Source of the DNA: Planctomycetota bacterium
GTDB taxonomy: Bacteria > Planctomycetota > UBA1135 > GCA-002686595
Assembly (NCBI GenBank): GCA_016795325.1
Contig: JAEUHY010000015.1
Location: 744,001 to 808,000, forward strand
DNA: 64,000 nucleotides
Direction: 5' to 3'
Shown: piece after piece, positions 44,801 through 51,822 of the stretch
Position numbering within the stretch: the first letter of the stretch is position 1
Layout of the letters: every line of letters starts with the position of its first letter
The notes under the pieces: model-generated
The model's input: only the letters and a program-made list of their open reading frames with translations
Databases searched by the model: none
Told to the model about the DNA's origin: nothing
Program-made: the position numbers and the translations under genes

Positions 44801-45015
44801 TCGGGGTCCTTGACCCACGCGCGTTCGCTGCGGCGGCGCCACTGCTCGGGATCTTCGTCGAGCTCGGGCAGCAGTTGGAGCTGGCCTTCGCACACGCCCA
44901 GACGCGCCGACAGGCTGCGGCCGCGGAGCGTGAGAACGCCCTCGCGGCCGCCGCGTGCGAGGCCTTGGAGCAGTTCGCCCAGACCTAGACCGGCGACGTC
45001 GCCTTGGAAACTCAT
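41869..45015 (-). CDS. Large DUF4388 protein with a transmembrane helix and a C-terminal propeller-like domain
   Basis: The 1048-residue protein opens with a DUF4388 (PATAN-like) domain (FQGDVAGLGLGELLQGLARG, EGVLTLRG). A helical region follows (FAECDGMSTLREIADRLGWP, about 190-210) that looks like a winged-helix segment. One transmembrane helix lies at about 462-480 (NSVIVLSALLVLSSAAVV), then a helical repeat region, a small beta domain, and PQQ/WD-like blades near the end (LLVLTEEGSAWVVDAASGAV). DUF4388 proteins are common in Myxococcota and Planctomycetota and are linked to gliding or signalling, but the function is unknown. It starts 56 bases after mobA. Confidence 0.75.
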   Translation of the reverse strand: MSFQGDVAGLGLGELLQGLARGGREGVLTLRGRSLSARLGVCEGQLQLLPELDEDPEQWRRRSERAWVKDPDQRIDSLRMSEIAHASRMETMFDLLDSEGVHFRFEPGPIVVDRADPAAGDKAEQLARVESGTTLERLAPVTCPPISVEYLLLEYARLTDELAGQPGAVGIPDTLVPSALTAEAPDKSTKRIFAECDGMSTLREIADRLGWPIRQVRGAVASLYQVGAIRAADPRELLVLAQKELASNRLARAAARICAWCDFAPSGPAAPGELEMLLAEWEKGKLPAALAHMEARHVRSLLRRLDAAGSDASAAVARWRAARTHHRHDLISELRTLHWQHKSENDADAPAMSDLLRFARKFQENGQRWRAAILLRVAAARGPETTAVRLEIGQRLLAVGEREDGAAWIVEACRALMVANMPDKAVTPLRQLLDALPTHREAKALLNLAHGKTVTGKRSRRNSVIVLSALLVLSSAAVVKVRSDSDYDARLAQVRELQGAPERGLALLDELFGEGGSDEVEALRRALQDQIKDRADGARAQWLAKFQACQIECSSGDPVQGLRTALALPPPPKAEPGAAALPTLELLLEGLAASLEQSLADWGPPSDDAPDAGLAEARMARLVGELSALASTPNTDAALAKFGERLATLSSALAARNEIRGAAREQRLRDEALELQEQLLVSAREHARAGDLERAIDTYERLSETKGAERLLNLLAGEIDGVRRHRDAVRTARALAERGLHRQAFEELAKECSEPGEHLLPSRVDSLPHGARARFPDGTQRVTPFVLESAPGVPTVLELEHEGFAPTKVTLAEPGDITVMLSRVPERAWPSSASVLAAPIAVDDEHIVCDRNGRVARLSSGGNESWSRSLESISGVARTPVFLPKRPGALLVLTEEGSAWVVDAASGAVEGPQALGSTPVSGPHSAPSGARVLLHDGRELVWRSRLAPDEERTLEEAGGVAPDRGQDAGLALLRRNPQVSQLVSPWADWTVEVSERDFVVRHGGKTEPVFAVQRVGEWNYVAWEAPRARVPRGRLWVSDGFGLRAFTP

Positions 45016-45071
45016 GGGGATCGGTCGGCCTTATCGACTGGTCCCCGCTGCGGGCTGCAGCAATTGCGAAT

Positions 45072-45668
45072 TCAACTGTCGCCGGCGGCGCGGCGGCGCA
45101 GGCGCGAAAGATCTTCGGGCGTGTCCAAGTCGTCGAGGATCGAAACGAAGGCGCACGGGGCTTGGAGCAGCGGCGCGGCGCGCGCGCGGAGCTCGCGCAG
45201 GCTTTCGCTGGCCGAGAGTTCGACCAGCAGCGCACGCCCGATCACGACCGGGTGGCCGAAGCGCCGCGGCTCGGCGGCGGTGCAGGGCGCGAGCCAGCCG
45301 CGCTCGGGAGCGCCGGCGCGCGCCCAACTCGCGGCGAGGAGCTCGAACACCTCGGGCTCGACGAGCGGCGTGTCGACGGGCGCGATGCACAGGTCCAGGC
45401 CGGGGCGTGCGTCGCGCGCGGCGAGCACGCTGCCCGTGCGTCCGTCGGCCCAGCGCGGATTGTGCACGCACTCGACGCCGCGCGGTGTGCGCGCCGCGAT
45501 GCGCTCGAGGTCGGCGCCTGCGACCACCAGCGCGCGGCCTCCGTCGAACGCTGCGCCCGCGCGCGCCAGGCGCTCGAGCGTGCTCGCGCCGCTCCACTCG
45601 ACGAGCGCCTTGCACTGGCCCAGGCGCCGGCTCGCGCCGCCCGCCAGGATCACGAGCGCCGGCTTCAC
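45072..45668 (-). CDS. mobA: Molybdenum cofactor guanylyltransferase-like nucleotidyltransferase
   Basis: The 198-residue protein begins LVILAGGASRRLGQCKALV, the nucleotide-binding signature of MobA/MocA enzymes. CIAPVDTPLVEP contributes the magnesium-binding Asp. The length fits MobA (about 195). MobA attaches GMP to molybdopterin; MocA attaches CMP and has a closely similar N-terminus, so the exact nucleotide is open. The GTG at 45668 overlaps the stop of the E1 gene by 4 bases, supporting a shared role in molybdopterin metabolism. Confidence 0.78.
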   Translation of the reverse strand: MKPALVILAGGASRRLGQCKALVEWSGASTLERLARAGAAFDGGRALVVAGADLERIAARTPRGVECVHNPRWADGRTGSVLAARDARPGLDLCIAPVDTPLVEPEVFELLAASWARAGAPERGWLAPCTAAEPRRFGHPVVIGRALLVELSASESLRELRARAAPLLQAPCAFVSILDDLDTPEDLSRLRRRAAGDS

Positions 45669-46708
45669 GAGCCGAGGAAACGGTCGTACAGCGCGCGCGC
45701 CCGCGCCGGGTCTTCGAGCCCCTCGATCAACGCGCGCGCATCGCGGAACACCGTGAAGCGTTTGCCCTCGGCGCTGAAGCGCAGCACGCCGTCGGCGAGC
45801 ACGAGTTCGAAGCCGCTCGCTTCGAGGCGCGCCGCGAGCGCCGGCAGATCGGCTGCAGCGCGCGCGCCGCCGCCGGGTCGGACTTGCACGGTGTTGCGGC
45901 CGCACAACGAGATGGCCAGGCCTTCGCCGCTCGCGTCGAGGTAGGGGAACTCGCGCGCGCCGCAGCAGGGGCATTCAGGATCGCGCGCCGCGCTGAGCAC
46001 CCGCGACTCGAGGCGCCACACGTCGAGCTCGATCAGGTGCGGCTCGATTTCGCTCCAGCGCTCGCGCGGCGTCGCAACGAGGCGCAGCGCGGCCGCGCAC
46101 TGCAACGCCGCGATCGCGGCCACCGCGGGCAAGATCACGCCTGCCGTGTCGCAGGTGGGCAGCGCGCCGGGCGGCGGCGGTTCGGGAAACACGCAGCGCA
46201 GGCACGGTCCGAGCTGCGGCACGATGGGCAGCACGAGTCCCGCCGCTCCCACGACGCCGCCGTAGATCCAGGGCAGCCCGCGCTCGACGCAGAAGTCGTT
46301 GATCAAGTAGCGCGTGGCGAGGTTGTCGGTGCCGTCGAGCAGCAGCTGCGCGCCGCGCGCCAACTCGGCGAGGTTGTCGGCGTCGACGTGCTCCGCCAGC
46401 GCTTCGACACGCGACGGACCGCCGATGCGTGCGAGGGTTTCTTGCGCGGCGAGCGCCTTGGGGCGGCCGATGTGGCGCTCCTCGAACAGCACCTGCCGCG
46501 GCAGGTTGGTCAGCTCGACCACGTCGCGGTCGACGAGCCGCACGTGGCCCACTCCCGAGCGCACGAGCTGCAGCGCGAGCGAGCCGCCCAGCGCGCCGCA
46601 GCCGACGACCAGCACGCTGGCTTGTTCGAGTCGCGCTTGGCCGGCGGCCCCGAGCGCTGCGAAACGCACTTGGCGGTCGAAGCGCGCGTCGAAGTTCGGT
46701 GCGCTCAT
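45665..46708 (-). CDS. MoeB/ThiF-type E1-like adenylyltransferase
   Basis: The 347-residue protein has the E1 ATP-binding motif VLVVGCGALGGSLALQLVRSG, then RLVDRDVVELTNLPRQVLF, and DGTDNLATRYLINDFC. Two zinc CxxC pairs are CLRCVF and CPCC, and Cys in LPTCDTAGVILP is at the position expected for the catalytic cysteine. The C-terminal 90 residues match the small domain often attached to bacterial MoeB/ThiF proteins. Such enzymes adenylate the C-terminal Gly-Gly of MoaD or ThiS. Adjacent mobA favours the molybdopterin side. It overlaps both neighbours by 4 bases. Confidence 0.88.
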   Translation of the reverse strand: MSAPNFDARFDRQVRFAALGAAGQARLEQASVLVVGCGALGGSLALQLVRSGVGHVRLVDRDVVELTNLPRQVLFEERHIGRPKALAAQETLARIGGPSRVEALAEHVDADNLAELARGAQLLLDGTDNLATRYLINDFCVERGLPWIYGGVVGAAGLVLPIVPQLGPCLRCVFPEPPPPGALPTCDTAGVILPAVAAIAALQCAAALRLVATPRERWSEIEPHLIELDVWRLESRVLSAARDPECPCCGAREFPYLDASGEGLAISLCGRNTVQVRPGGGARAAADLPALAARLEASGFELVLADGVLRFSAEGKRFTVFRDARALIEGLEDPARARALYDRFLGS

Positions 46709-47100
46709 GCGAGCCACCACCACAGCAGGGCGCCGACGGCGAGGAGCGCGCCGAGCAGCGCGGAAGCGAGCTTCAAGAGCGGCAGGAAGTCGCTGGGCGG
46801 AGGCTCGTTGATCTCGACCCAGTTGAAGTAGCGCTTGACGTGCTCGTCGAGCGCTTCGCCGCAGTGCGGACAGTTCGGGCCCGAGTGCGTGTAGGCGATC
46901 ACGCCGTCGCAGCGCATGCAGTAGAAGTTGCGCTCCGCGCCGCCCTCCGCCACGCCGGGCGCCTTCGAGCGCTCGCGGTAGTAGTCGATCGCTTCGCGGT
47001 TGGAATCGCGGCGTGCGCGCGACCAGTGGCGCTCGCTCATCGGGCCGTAGCTGGGGCCCGCGTGGGGAGTTTGCGGCGCGGAGTCGGGTTCGGCGGCCAT
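46705..47100 (-). CDS. Small zinc-ribbon membrane protein
   Basis: The 131-residue protein has a zinc ribbon FYCMRCDGVIAYTHSGPNCPHCG (two CxxC pairs, about 59-81). It has one C-terminal transmembrane helix (about 108-129, ending in LLWWWLA). The stop overlaps the ATG of the E1 gene. The function is unknown. It is the first gene of the E1-mobA unit. Confidence 0.75.
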   Translation of the reverse strand: MAAEPDSAPQTPHAGPSYGPMSERHWSRARRDSNREAIDYYRERSKAPGVAEGGAERNFYCMRCDGVIAYTHSGPNCPHCGEALDEHVKRYFNWVEINEPPPSDFLPLLKLASALLGALLAVGALLWWWLA

Positions 47101-47121
47101 GGCAGGTCGCGCAGACTCTAC

Positions 47122-47137
47122 TGCGCGGCGCGCCGCG
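47122..47137. terminator. Perfect palindrome directly after the lipoprotein stop
   Basis: GCGCGGCGCGCCGCGC lies 1 base beyond the stop of the minus-strand lipoprotein gene and upstream of the zinc-ribbon gene. It can fold as a 6-base-pair stem with a CGCG loop. There is no T-run, so the terminator call is weak. Confidence 0.35.
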
Positions 47138-47138
47138 C

Positions 47139-47906
47139 TCAGAAACTCAGGCTCAAACCCAGGTACGGACCGCTGAACGACAGGTCGAGGTCGGCGGACT
47201 CGGTCGCGTCGTCGTACTCGACGTCGAGCGCGATGTAGCGGTAGCCCGCGACCACTCCGCCGCTGAGCGCGCCCGCGGCGCCGAACAGGTCCAGGCCGGC
47301 CTGCAGATCGGCTTCGAGGTACGTGGCGTCGTCGCCGTCGTAGTTGATCGTCATGCCGCTGACCAAGGCTTCGACGTGCAGGCCTCCGAAGCGAGCGCCG
47401 CCGCGCAGGGCGAGCACGGGGATCGGCAGAACTTCGTCGGCGGACTCCGTGACGTTGCCTCCGACGTCGTTCACCGAGGCTTCCACGTCGGCGACGGTCA
47501 CGCCCAGGCCCAGTCCGAGTTCGAAGTTCTCGGTGGGGAGGACGTCGAAGGTCAGGACGGCGCGGTGCAGCGCCAGGTCGAGCGAGGTGTCGACCGCGGT
47601 GCTCGCGCTGATGCCGCCGAAGTCAGCGGAGAGCGTGCCGCGCCCGTCCCAGCTCGAAGCTTGCGTCGAGAGCGTGAGGTGCGGCGCGCCCCACTTGAGG
47701 TCGGCGCGCGCGCCCGGCATCGCCTCGCTGTCGTCGATGGCGAGGTCGGAGGTCGACGTCGAGCCCGAAACGCCGCCGGAGGTTGTCGCGTAGCCCAGAT
47801 CGCCGTCGGGCTTGAGCTCGCCGTAGGTGGCCTGGAGCGCAACTTTGGGCGCGGAGCAGGAGCAGAGCAGGGCCGCGAGGGTCGCGGCGGCGGTGACAAG
47901 CTTCAT
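47139..47906 (-). CDS. Putative outer-membrane beta-barrel-like lipoprotein
   Basis: The 255-residue product has a lipoprotein signal (LAALLCSC, Cys17). It is followed by alternating amphipathic strands rich in Gly, Asp, Ser and Thr, and it ends in aromatic Phe (GPYLGLSLSF), as outer-membrane barrels do. ELGLGLGVTVADVEASV and AGYRYIALDVEYDD are typical strand pairs. A lipid anchor together with a barrel is unusual. No family is recognised. Start ATG 47906 is chosen for the signal peptide. Confidence 0.7.
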   Translation of the reverse strand: MKLVTAAATLAALLCSCSAPKVALQATYGELKPDGDLGYATTSGGVSGSTSTSDLAIDDSEAMPGARADLKWGAPHLTLSTQASSWDGRGTLSADFGGISASTAVDTSLDLALHRAVLTFDVLPTENFELGLGLGVTVADVEASVNDVGGNVTESADEVLPIPVLALRGGARFGGLHVEALVSGMTINYDGDDATYLEADLQAGLDLFGAAGALSGGVVAGYRYIALDVEYDDATESADLDLSFSGPYLGLSLSF

Positions 47907-48027
47907 CGTCGGTGCTGGGGTCGTGCGGGGCGGATTTCGGGGGCCGAGCGCCCGCGCGTTAGACCAAAGCAACTCGCCGCGGTCCAACGCGCGACGTCCG
48001 GGCCTGTCGACCAGAGCACACGACAAC

Positions 48028-48056
48028 TTGACAAGCGAGGCGCGCGGGCCGATCCT
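48028..48056 (+). promoter_or_regulatory. Candidate tRNA-His promoter
   Basis: A perfect TTGACA -35 hexamer (48028-48033), a 17-base spacer and GATCCT (48051-48056) lie about 55 bases upstream of the tRNA. This is one of the best consensus matches in the window. Confidence 0.55.
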
Positions 48057-48110
48057 TTCCGCCCCTCGCTGAACACGAGAGGCACGGCGCGACCCCGCCG
48101 TGGGCAGTCG

Positions 48111-48187
48111 GTGGGCGTAGCTCAGTCGGTTAGAGCACCAGGTTGTGGTCCTGGGGGTCGGGGGTTCGAGTCCCCTCGCTCACCCCA
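48111..48187 (+). tRNA. tRNA-His (anticodon GUG)
   Basis: The acceptor stem GTGGGCG pairs with CGCTCAC (one G-T pair). The D arm contains AGCTCAGTCGGTTAGAGC. The anticodon stem CCAGG/CCTGG closes the loop TTGTGGT with anticodon GTG, and the T arm carries GTTCGAGTC. The base before the acceptor (48110) is G, and the discriminator (48184) is C. This is the extra G(-1):C73 pair that marks tRNA-His. The 3' CCA (48185-48187) is encoded in the DNA. Confidence 0.97.
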
Positions 48188-48350
48188 TCTGCCATTTCGA
48201 CCGCTGCAGGCGAGTCGAACGTTGCAGGCGCGCCGTGTCGTTCGTGCGCCTCCGTCGTGCGCGCGAATGCAGGTGTGTCGCGCGCCGGGAGCTGTTGCTG
48301 TGCGCCGTCGATCTGCGCCGCGTTGGTCTGTCGCGTGGCGGGCGCGCCCC

Positions 48351-48391
48351 GGTCTCGGAACCGAGACCCCCGGGAAGGCTGGGTTCCAGCC
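48351..48391 (+). other. Two adjacent dyads in the tRNA-cheA interval
   Basis: GGTCTCGG and CCGAGACC are separated by 2 bases (48351-48368). GGCTGG and CCAGCC follow with a 3-base loop (48377-48391). They lie about 165 bases after the tRNA and 84 bases before cheA. A processing, termination or operator role is possible. The rest of 48188-48474 holds nothing I can name. Confidence 0.45.
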
Positions 48392-48462
48392 CGCGCCGGT
48401 GCGCGCCGACACGCACCACGCGTTCCGGCGGCACGACGCTGCCGCGGCGCGGAATCCGCAGT

Positions 48463-48469
48463 GGAGAGG
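48463..48469 (+). promoter_or_regulatory. Strong ribosome-binding site of cheA
   Basis: GGAGAGG ends 5 bases before the ATG at 48475. It stands out because most starts in this window lack a clear Shine-Dalgarno sequence, and it fixes the cheA start. Confidence 0.65.
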
Positions 48470-48474
48470 CCCCG

Positions 48475-50856
48475 ATGGGAGAGATGGACGACGTCGTCAA
48501 GGAGTTCCTGGTCGAGAGCTACGAGAATCTCGACCGGCTCGACAGCGACTTGCTCGCCTTGGAAACCAACCCGCAGGCGCGCGAGATGCTGGCCAGCATC
48601 TTTCGCACGATCCACACGATCAAAGGCACCTGCGGATTCCTCGGTTTCGCGCGGCTCGAGTCGCTCGCGCACGTTGGCGAGAGCCTGCTCTCGCTGCTGC
48701 GCGACGGAAAGCTCGGCATGGACGCGCAGATCACGACCGGTCTGCTCCAGATGGTCGACGCGGTGCGCAAGCTGCTCGCCAACATCGAGAACAACGGCGC
48801 GGAAGGCGATGAGGACTTCGCCGCGCTCAAGGCGCAGTTGACCCTGCTGCAGGGCGGTCACGCGGCCGCGGCGAAGAAGCCGGTCGCCGCAGTCGCCGCG
48901 ACAGCACCGACAGCACCGACTGCCCCCACAGCCCCGACAGCCCCGATAGCACCTGCAGCTCCCGTCGCTGCGGCGCCCGCCCCAACCGCGGCGCCGAGCG
49001 CGCCTGCTCCGCAGCCTGCGGCGCCGATCGCCGTCGAGTCCGCCGCGCAAGCGACGGAGTCTTCGACCCACGCGCCTGCGCCGCGTGACGAAGCGCCGTC
49101 CGCCGCATCGGCGGCCTCGAAGGAGCCTGCGCCGGCCAAACCGGCGGCGCACGCCAAGGACGGCGGAGCGAGCGTCGCGGACAACTCGATCCGCGTCGAC
49201 GTCGGCCAACTCGACAAGCTGATGAACCTCGTCGGCGAGCTGGTGCTCGCGCGCAATCAGGTCTTGCAGCTCTCGTCGCAGTCGAACGACAACGCCTTCG
49301 TCGCCACGACGCAGCGTCTCAATCTGATCACGACCGAGCTGCAGGAGAGCGTGATGAAGACGCGCATGCAGCCGATCATGACCGTGTGGGGCAAGCTCCC
49401 GCGCGTGGTGCGCGACGTGTCGGCGGCGCTCGGCAAGCAGATCCAAGTCGAGATGTACGGCAAGGAGACCGAACTCGACAAGACGATCCTCGAGGCGATC
49501 AAGGATCCGCTGACGCACATCGTGCGCAACTCGTGCGACCACGGCATCGAAACTCCGGCCGTGCGCGCCGAACGCGGCAAACCTGCGGAAGGCCGCCTGA
49601 CGTTGCGCGCCTTCCACGAGGGCGGCCAGGTGATCCTCGAAATCGAGGACGACGGCGGCGGCATCGACGTCGAGCGCGTCAAGCGCAAGGCGGTTTCGAA
49701 CGGACTGATCACGCAGGAGCAGGCCGCGCGCATGAGCGAGCGCGACGCCTGCGGGTTGATCTTCGCCGCGGGGCTCTCGACCGCGCAGCAGGTGACCAAC
49801 ATCTCCGGCCGCGGCGTCGGAATGGACGTGGTCAAGTCGAACATCGAGAAGATCGGCGGCCAGATCGACATCGCCAATCGCTTCCAGCGCGGCTTGACGC
49901 TGCGGATCAAGATTCCGCTCACGCTGGCGATCATCCCGGCGCTCATCGTCACCGCGGGGAGCGAGCGCTTCGCGATCCCGCAGGTTTCGCTGATCGAACT
50001 GGTGCGTCTCGAAGGCGAGGCGCGCGCCAAGGCCATCGACTCGATCGAAGGGGCGCCGGTCTACCGCCTGCGCGGTCGGCTGTTGCCGCTGGTGTTCCTC
50101 GACCGCGAACTCGGCCTCGCGCCGCCGCAGGTCGACGACACGATCAACATCGTGATCCTCCAAGCGGACGGCCGCCAATTCGGCCTCGTCGTGCACCGCA
50201 TCTGCGACACCGAGGAGATCGTCGTCAAGCCGCTCACCAAGTTGCTCAAGTCGATCCCGGTGTTCGCCGGCGCGACGATCATGGGCGATGGTCGGGTGGC
50301 GCTGATCCTCGACGTGCTCGGCGTCGCGCAGCGCTCGCGCGTGCTCGGCGACGGCCACGAACGCGCCACGGCCGCCGCGGAAGCCGATCGGCTGCGCGCC
50401 AACTCGCAGCGCAAGCGTCTGCTCCTGTTCCAAGTGGGCGAAGACCTGCGCATGGCGGCGCCGCTCGAGGCCGCGGCGCGGCTCGAGGAATTCCGACGCG
50501 CCGACATCGAGAACTCCGGCGACCTGCGCGTCGTGCAGTACCGCGGCGAGATCCTCCCGCTGCTGCCGCTCGCCGCGGTGTTCGGGCGCACGAGTTCGCT
50601 CGCGCAGACGGAGCGCACGTCGGTGCAGGCCGTGGTGGCGCGCGTCGGCGGGCGCAGCTACGCGCTGGTCGTCGAGCGCATCCTCGACATCGTGGAGCAG
50701 GAGTTGAAGCTCGATCCGCGCAGCCGACGCGGCGTGGTGTGCGGCACGAGCGTCATCCAGTCCAAGGTCACCGACATGATCGACATCGCGGCGGCGGTGC
50801 GGCAGCTCGACCCGAGCGCGAACGAAGCCGCCGAGCTGCAGGAGGTGCTCGCATGA
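48475..50856 (+). CDS. cheA: Chemotaxis histidine kinase CheA with a second CheW-like domain
   Basis: The 793-residue protein has an Hpt domain (1-105) with phospho-acceptor His47 in IHTIKGTCGFLG. A Thr/Ala/Pro-repeat linker (about 125-235, with a run of TAP repeats) replaces the usual P2 domain. The dimerisation helices follow (VDVGQLDKLMNLVGELVLARN). The ATPase has HIVRNSCDHGIE, EDDGGGID and GRGVGMDVV. The CheW-like P5 domain (about 480-625) is followed by a second CheW-like domain (about 650-785, RLLLFQVGEDLRMAAPL onwards). CheA couples receptors to CheY and CheB phosphorylation. It overlaps cheW by 4 bases. Confidence 0.96.
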   Translation: MGEMDDVVKEFLVESYENLDRLDSDLLALETNPQAREMLASIFRTIHTIKGTCGFLGFARLESLAHVGESLLSLLRDGKLGMDAQITTGLLQMVDAVRKLLANIENNGAEGDEDFAALKAQLTLLQGGHAAAAKKPVAAVAATAPTAPTAPTAPTAPIAPAAPVAAAPAPTAAPSAPAPQPAAPIAVESAAQATESSTHAPAPRDEAPSAASAASKEPAPAKPAAHAKDGGASVADNSIRVDVGQLDKLMNLVGELVLARNQVLQLSSQSNDNAFVATTQRLNLITTELQESVMKTRMQPIMTVWGKLPRVVRDVSAALGKQIQVEMYGKETELDKTILEAIKDPLTHIVRNSCDHGIETPAVRAERGKPAEGRLTLRAFHEGGQVILEIEDDGGGIDVERVKRKAVSNGLITQEQAARMSERDACGLIFAAGLSTAQQVTNISGRGVGMDVVKSNIEKIGGQIDIANRFQRGLTLRIKIPLTLAIIPALIVTAGSERFAIPQVSLIELVRLEGEARAKAIDSIEGAPVYRLRGRLLPLVFLDRELGLAPPQVDDTINIVILQADGRQFGLVVHRICDTEEIVVKPLTKLLKSIPVFAGATIMGDGRVALILDVLGVAQRSRVLGDGHERATAAAEADRLRANSQRKRLLLFQVGEDLRMAAPLEAAARLEEFRRADIENSGDLRVVQYRGEILPLLPLAAVFGRTSSLAQTERTSVQAVVARVGGRSYALVVERILDIVEQELKLDPRSRRGVVCGTSVIQSKVTDMIDIAAAVRQLDPSANEAAELQEVLA

Positions 50857-51287
50857 GCAACGCCACTCGCCAGTACTGCACGTTCCATCTCGACGGAAGT
50901 CTGTTCGGCGTCGAAGTGGGCCACGTCCAGGAGGTGCTCCGCGACCAGGAGATGACGCCGGTGCCGCTCGCTCCGGACGTCGTGCGCGGCCTTATCAACC
51001 TGCGTGGTCAGATCGTGACCGCGATCGACCTGCGGCGGCGCCTCGGGCGCGCTCCGCTCGCGGACGGCGCGCGGCCGATGAACGTGGTGGTGCGCTCCGA
51101 CGAAGGCGCCGTGAGCATGCTCGTCGACGACATCGGCGACGTGTTGGAGGTCGCCGGCGATGTGCTCGAGCGGCCGCCGGAGAACATCTCCGCGCGCAGC
51201 CGCGACCTGCTCCGCGGAGTCATCCAGCGCGAGCGCGACCTGCTGCTCGTGCTGGACATCGACCGGACGCTCGCCGTCGCAACCTGA
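50853..51287 (+). CDS. cheW: Chemotaxis coupling protein CheW
   Basis: The 144-residue protein is a single CheW domain: YCTFHLDGSLFGVEVGHVQEVL, then APDVVRGLINLRGQIVTAIDLRRRLG, and VSMLVDDIGDVLEV. It links receptors to CheA. The start overlaps the cheA stop (ATGA), so the two are made together. Confidence 0.95.
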   Translation: MSNATRQYCTFHLDGSLFGVEVGHVQEVLRDQEMTPVPLAPDVVRGLINLRGQIVTAIDLRRRLGRAPLADGARPMNVVVRSDEGAVSMLVDDIGDVLEVAGDVLERPPENISARSRDLLRGVIQRERDLLLVLDIDRTLAVAT

Positions 51288-51443
51288 CGCCCACAACGCG
51301 CGCTCGCGGCGTGGCGCGCCAACGCTCGCCCTCCGCAGCGTGCTTTCCGAGCGAGTCGATTCAGTTCGCAGCTCACAGCGCTCGATAGCCGCCTCCGTAC
51401 CGGCACTGTCGCCCCCATCCCTCCCGCTTCCAAGGACCCTTCC

Positions 51444-51815
51444 GTGCGCGCATTGGTCGTCGACGACTCCGCGGTGATCCGCACCGTTCTCACTCGCATC
51501 CTCGCCGGTCTGGGTTTCGAGGTCGTCTCCGCCGTCAACGGCAAGGAGGCGCTCGAAAAGCTGGAGGTCTGCAAGCGGCCCGACCTGACCCTGGTCGACT
51601 GGAACATGCCCGAGATGAACGGCTACGAGTTCATCCGCGCGGTGCGCGCCGACACGCGCTGGCGCGACATGCCGATCATGATGGTCACGACCGAGACCGA
51701 GATGGAGCAGGTCGTGCGCGCGCTCGCCGCTGGCGCGAACGAGTACCTCATGAAGCCGTTCACGCCAGAAATGGTGCAGGAAAAGCTAGCGATTCTCGGG
51801 ATCGCGCAAGGCTGA
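51444..51815 (+). CDS. cheY: Response regulator CheY (first copy)
   Basis: The 123-residue single receiver domain starts at GTG 51444 with AAGGA upstream. The acidic pocket is Asp7-Asp8 and the phospho-acceptor is Asp52 in TLVDWNMPEMNGYEF. The switch Thr is in MMVTTETE, and Lys104 is in MKPFTPE. It carries the CheA signal to the motor or another output. A 156-base gap separates it from cheW, and cheB follows after 7 bases. Confidence 0.95.
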   Translation: MRALVVDDSAVIRTVLTRILAGLGFEVVSAVNGKEALEKLEVCKRPDLTLVDWNMPEMNGYEFIRAVRADTRWRDMPIMMVTTETEMEQVVRALAAGANEYLMKPFTPEMVQEKLAILGIAQG

Positions 51816-51822
51816 GCGGCAC

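Noticed and set aside
41830-44988. Plus-strand open frame of 1052 codons
   Set aside because: It is antisense to the DUF4388 protein. Its composition is Arg/Ala/His-rich with no recognisable domain.
48111-48187. Use of the tRNA-His 3' end as an integration (att) site
   Set aside because: No integrase gene or duplicated tRNA 3' end is visible downstream. The next genes are core chemotaxis genes.
48895-48965. Short direct repeats in cheA that could look like a CRISPR or minisatellite
   Set aside because: The units encode the Thr-Ala-Pro repeat of the CheA linker. They are in frame, have no spacers, and are explained by protein sequence.
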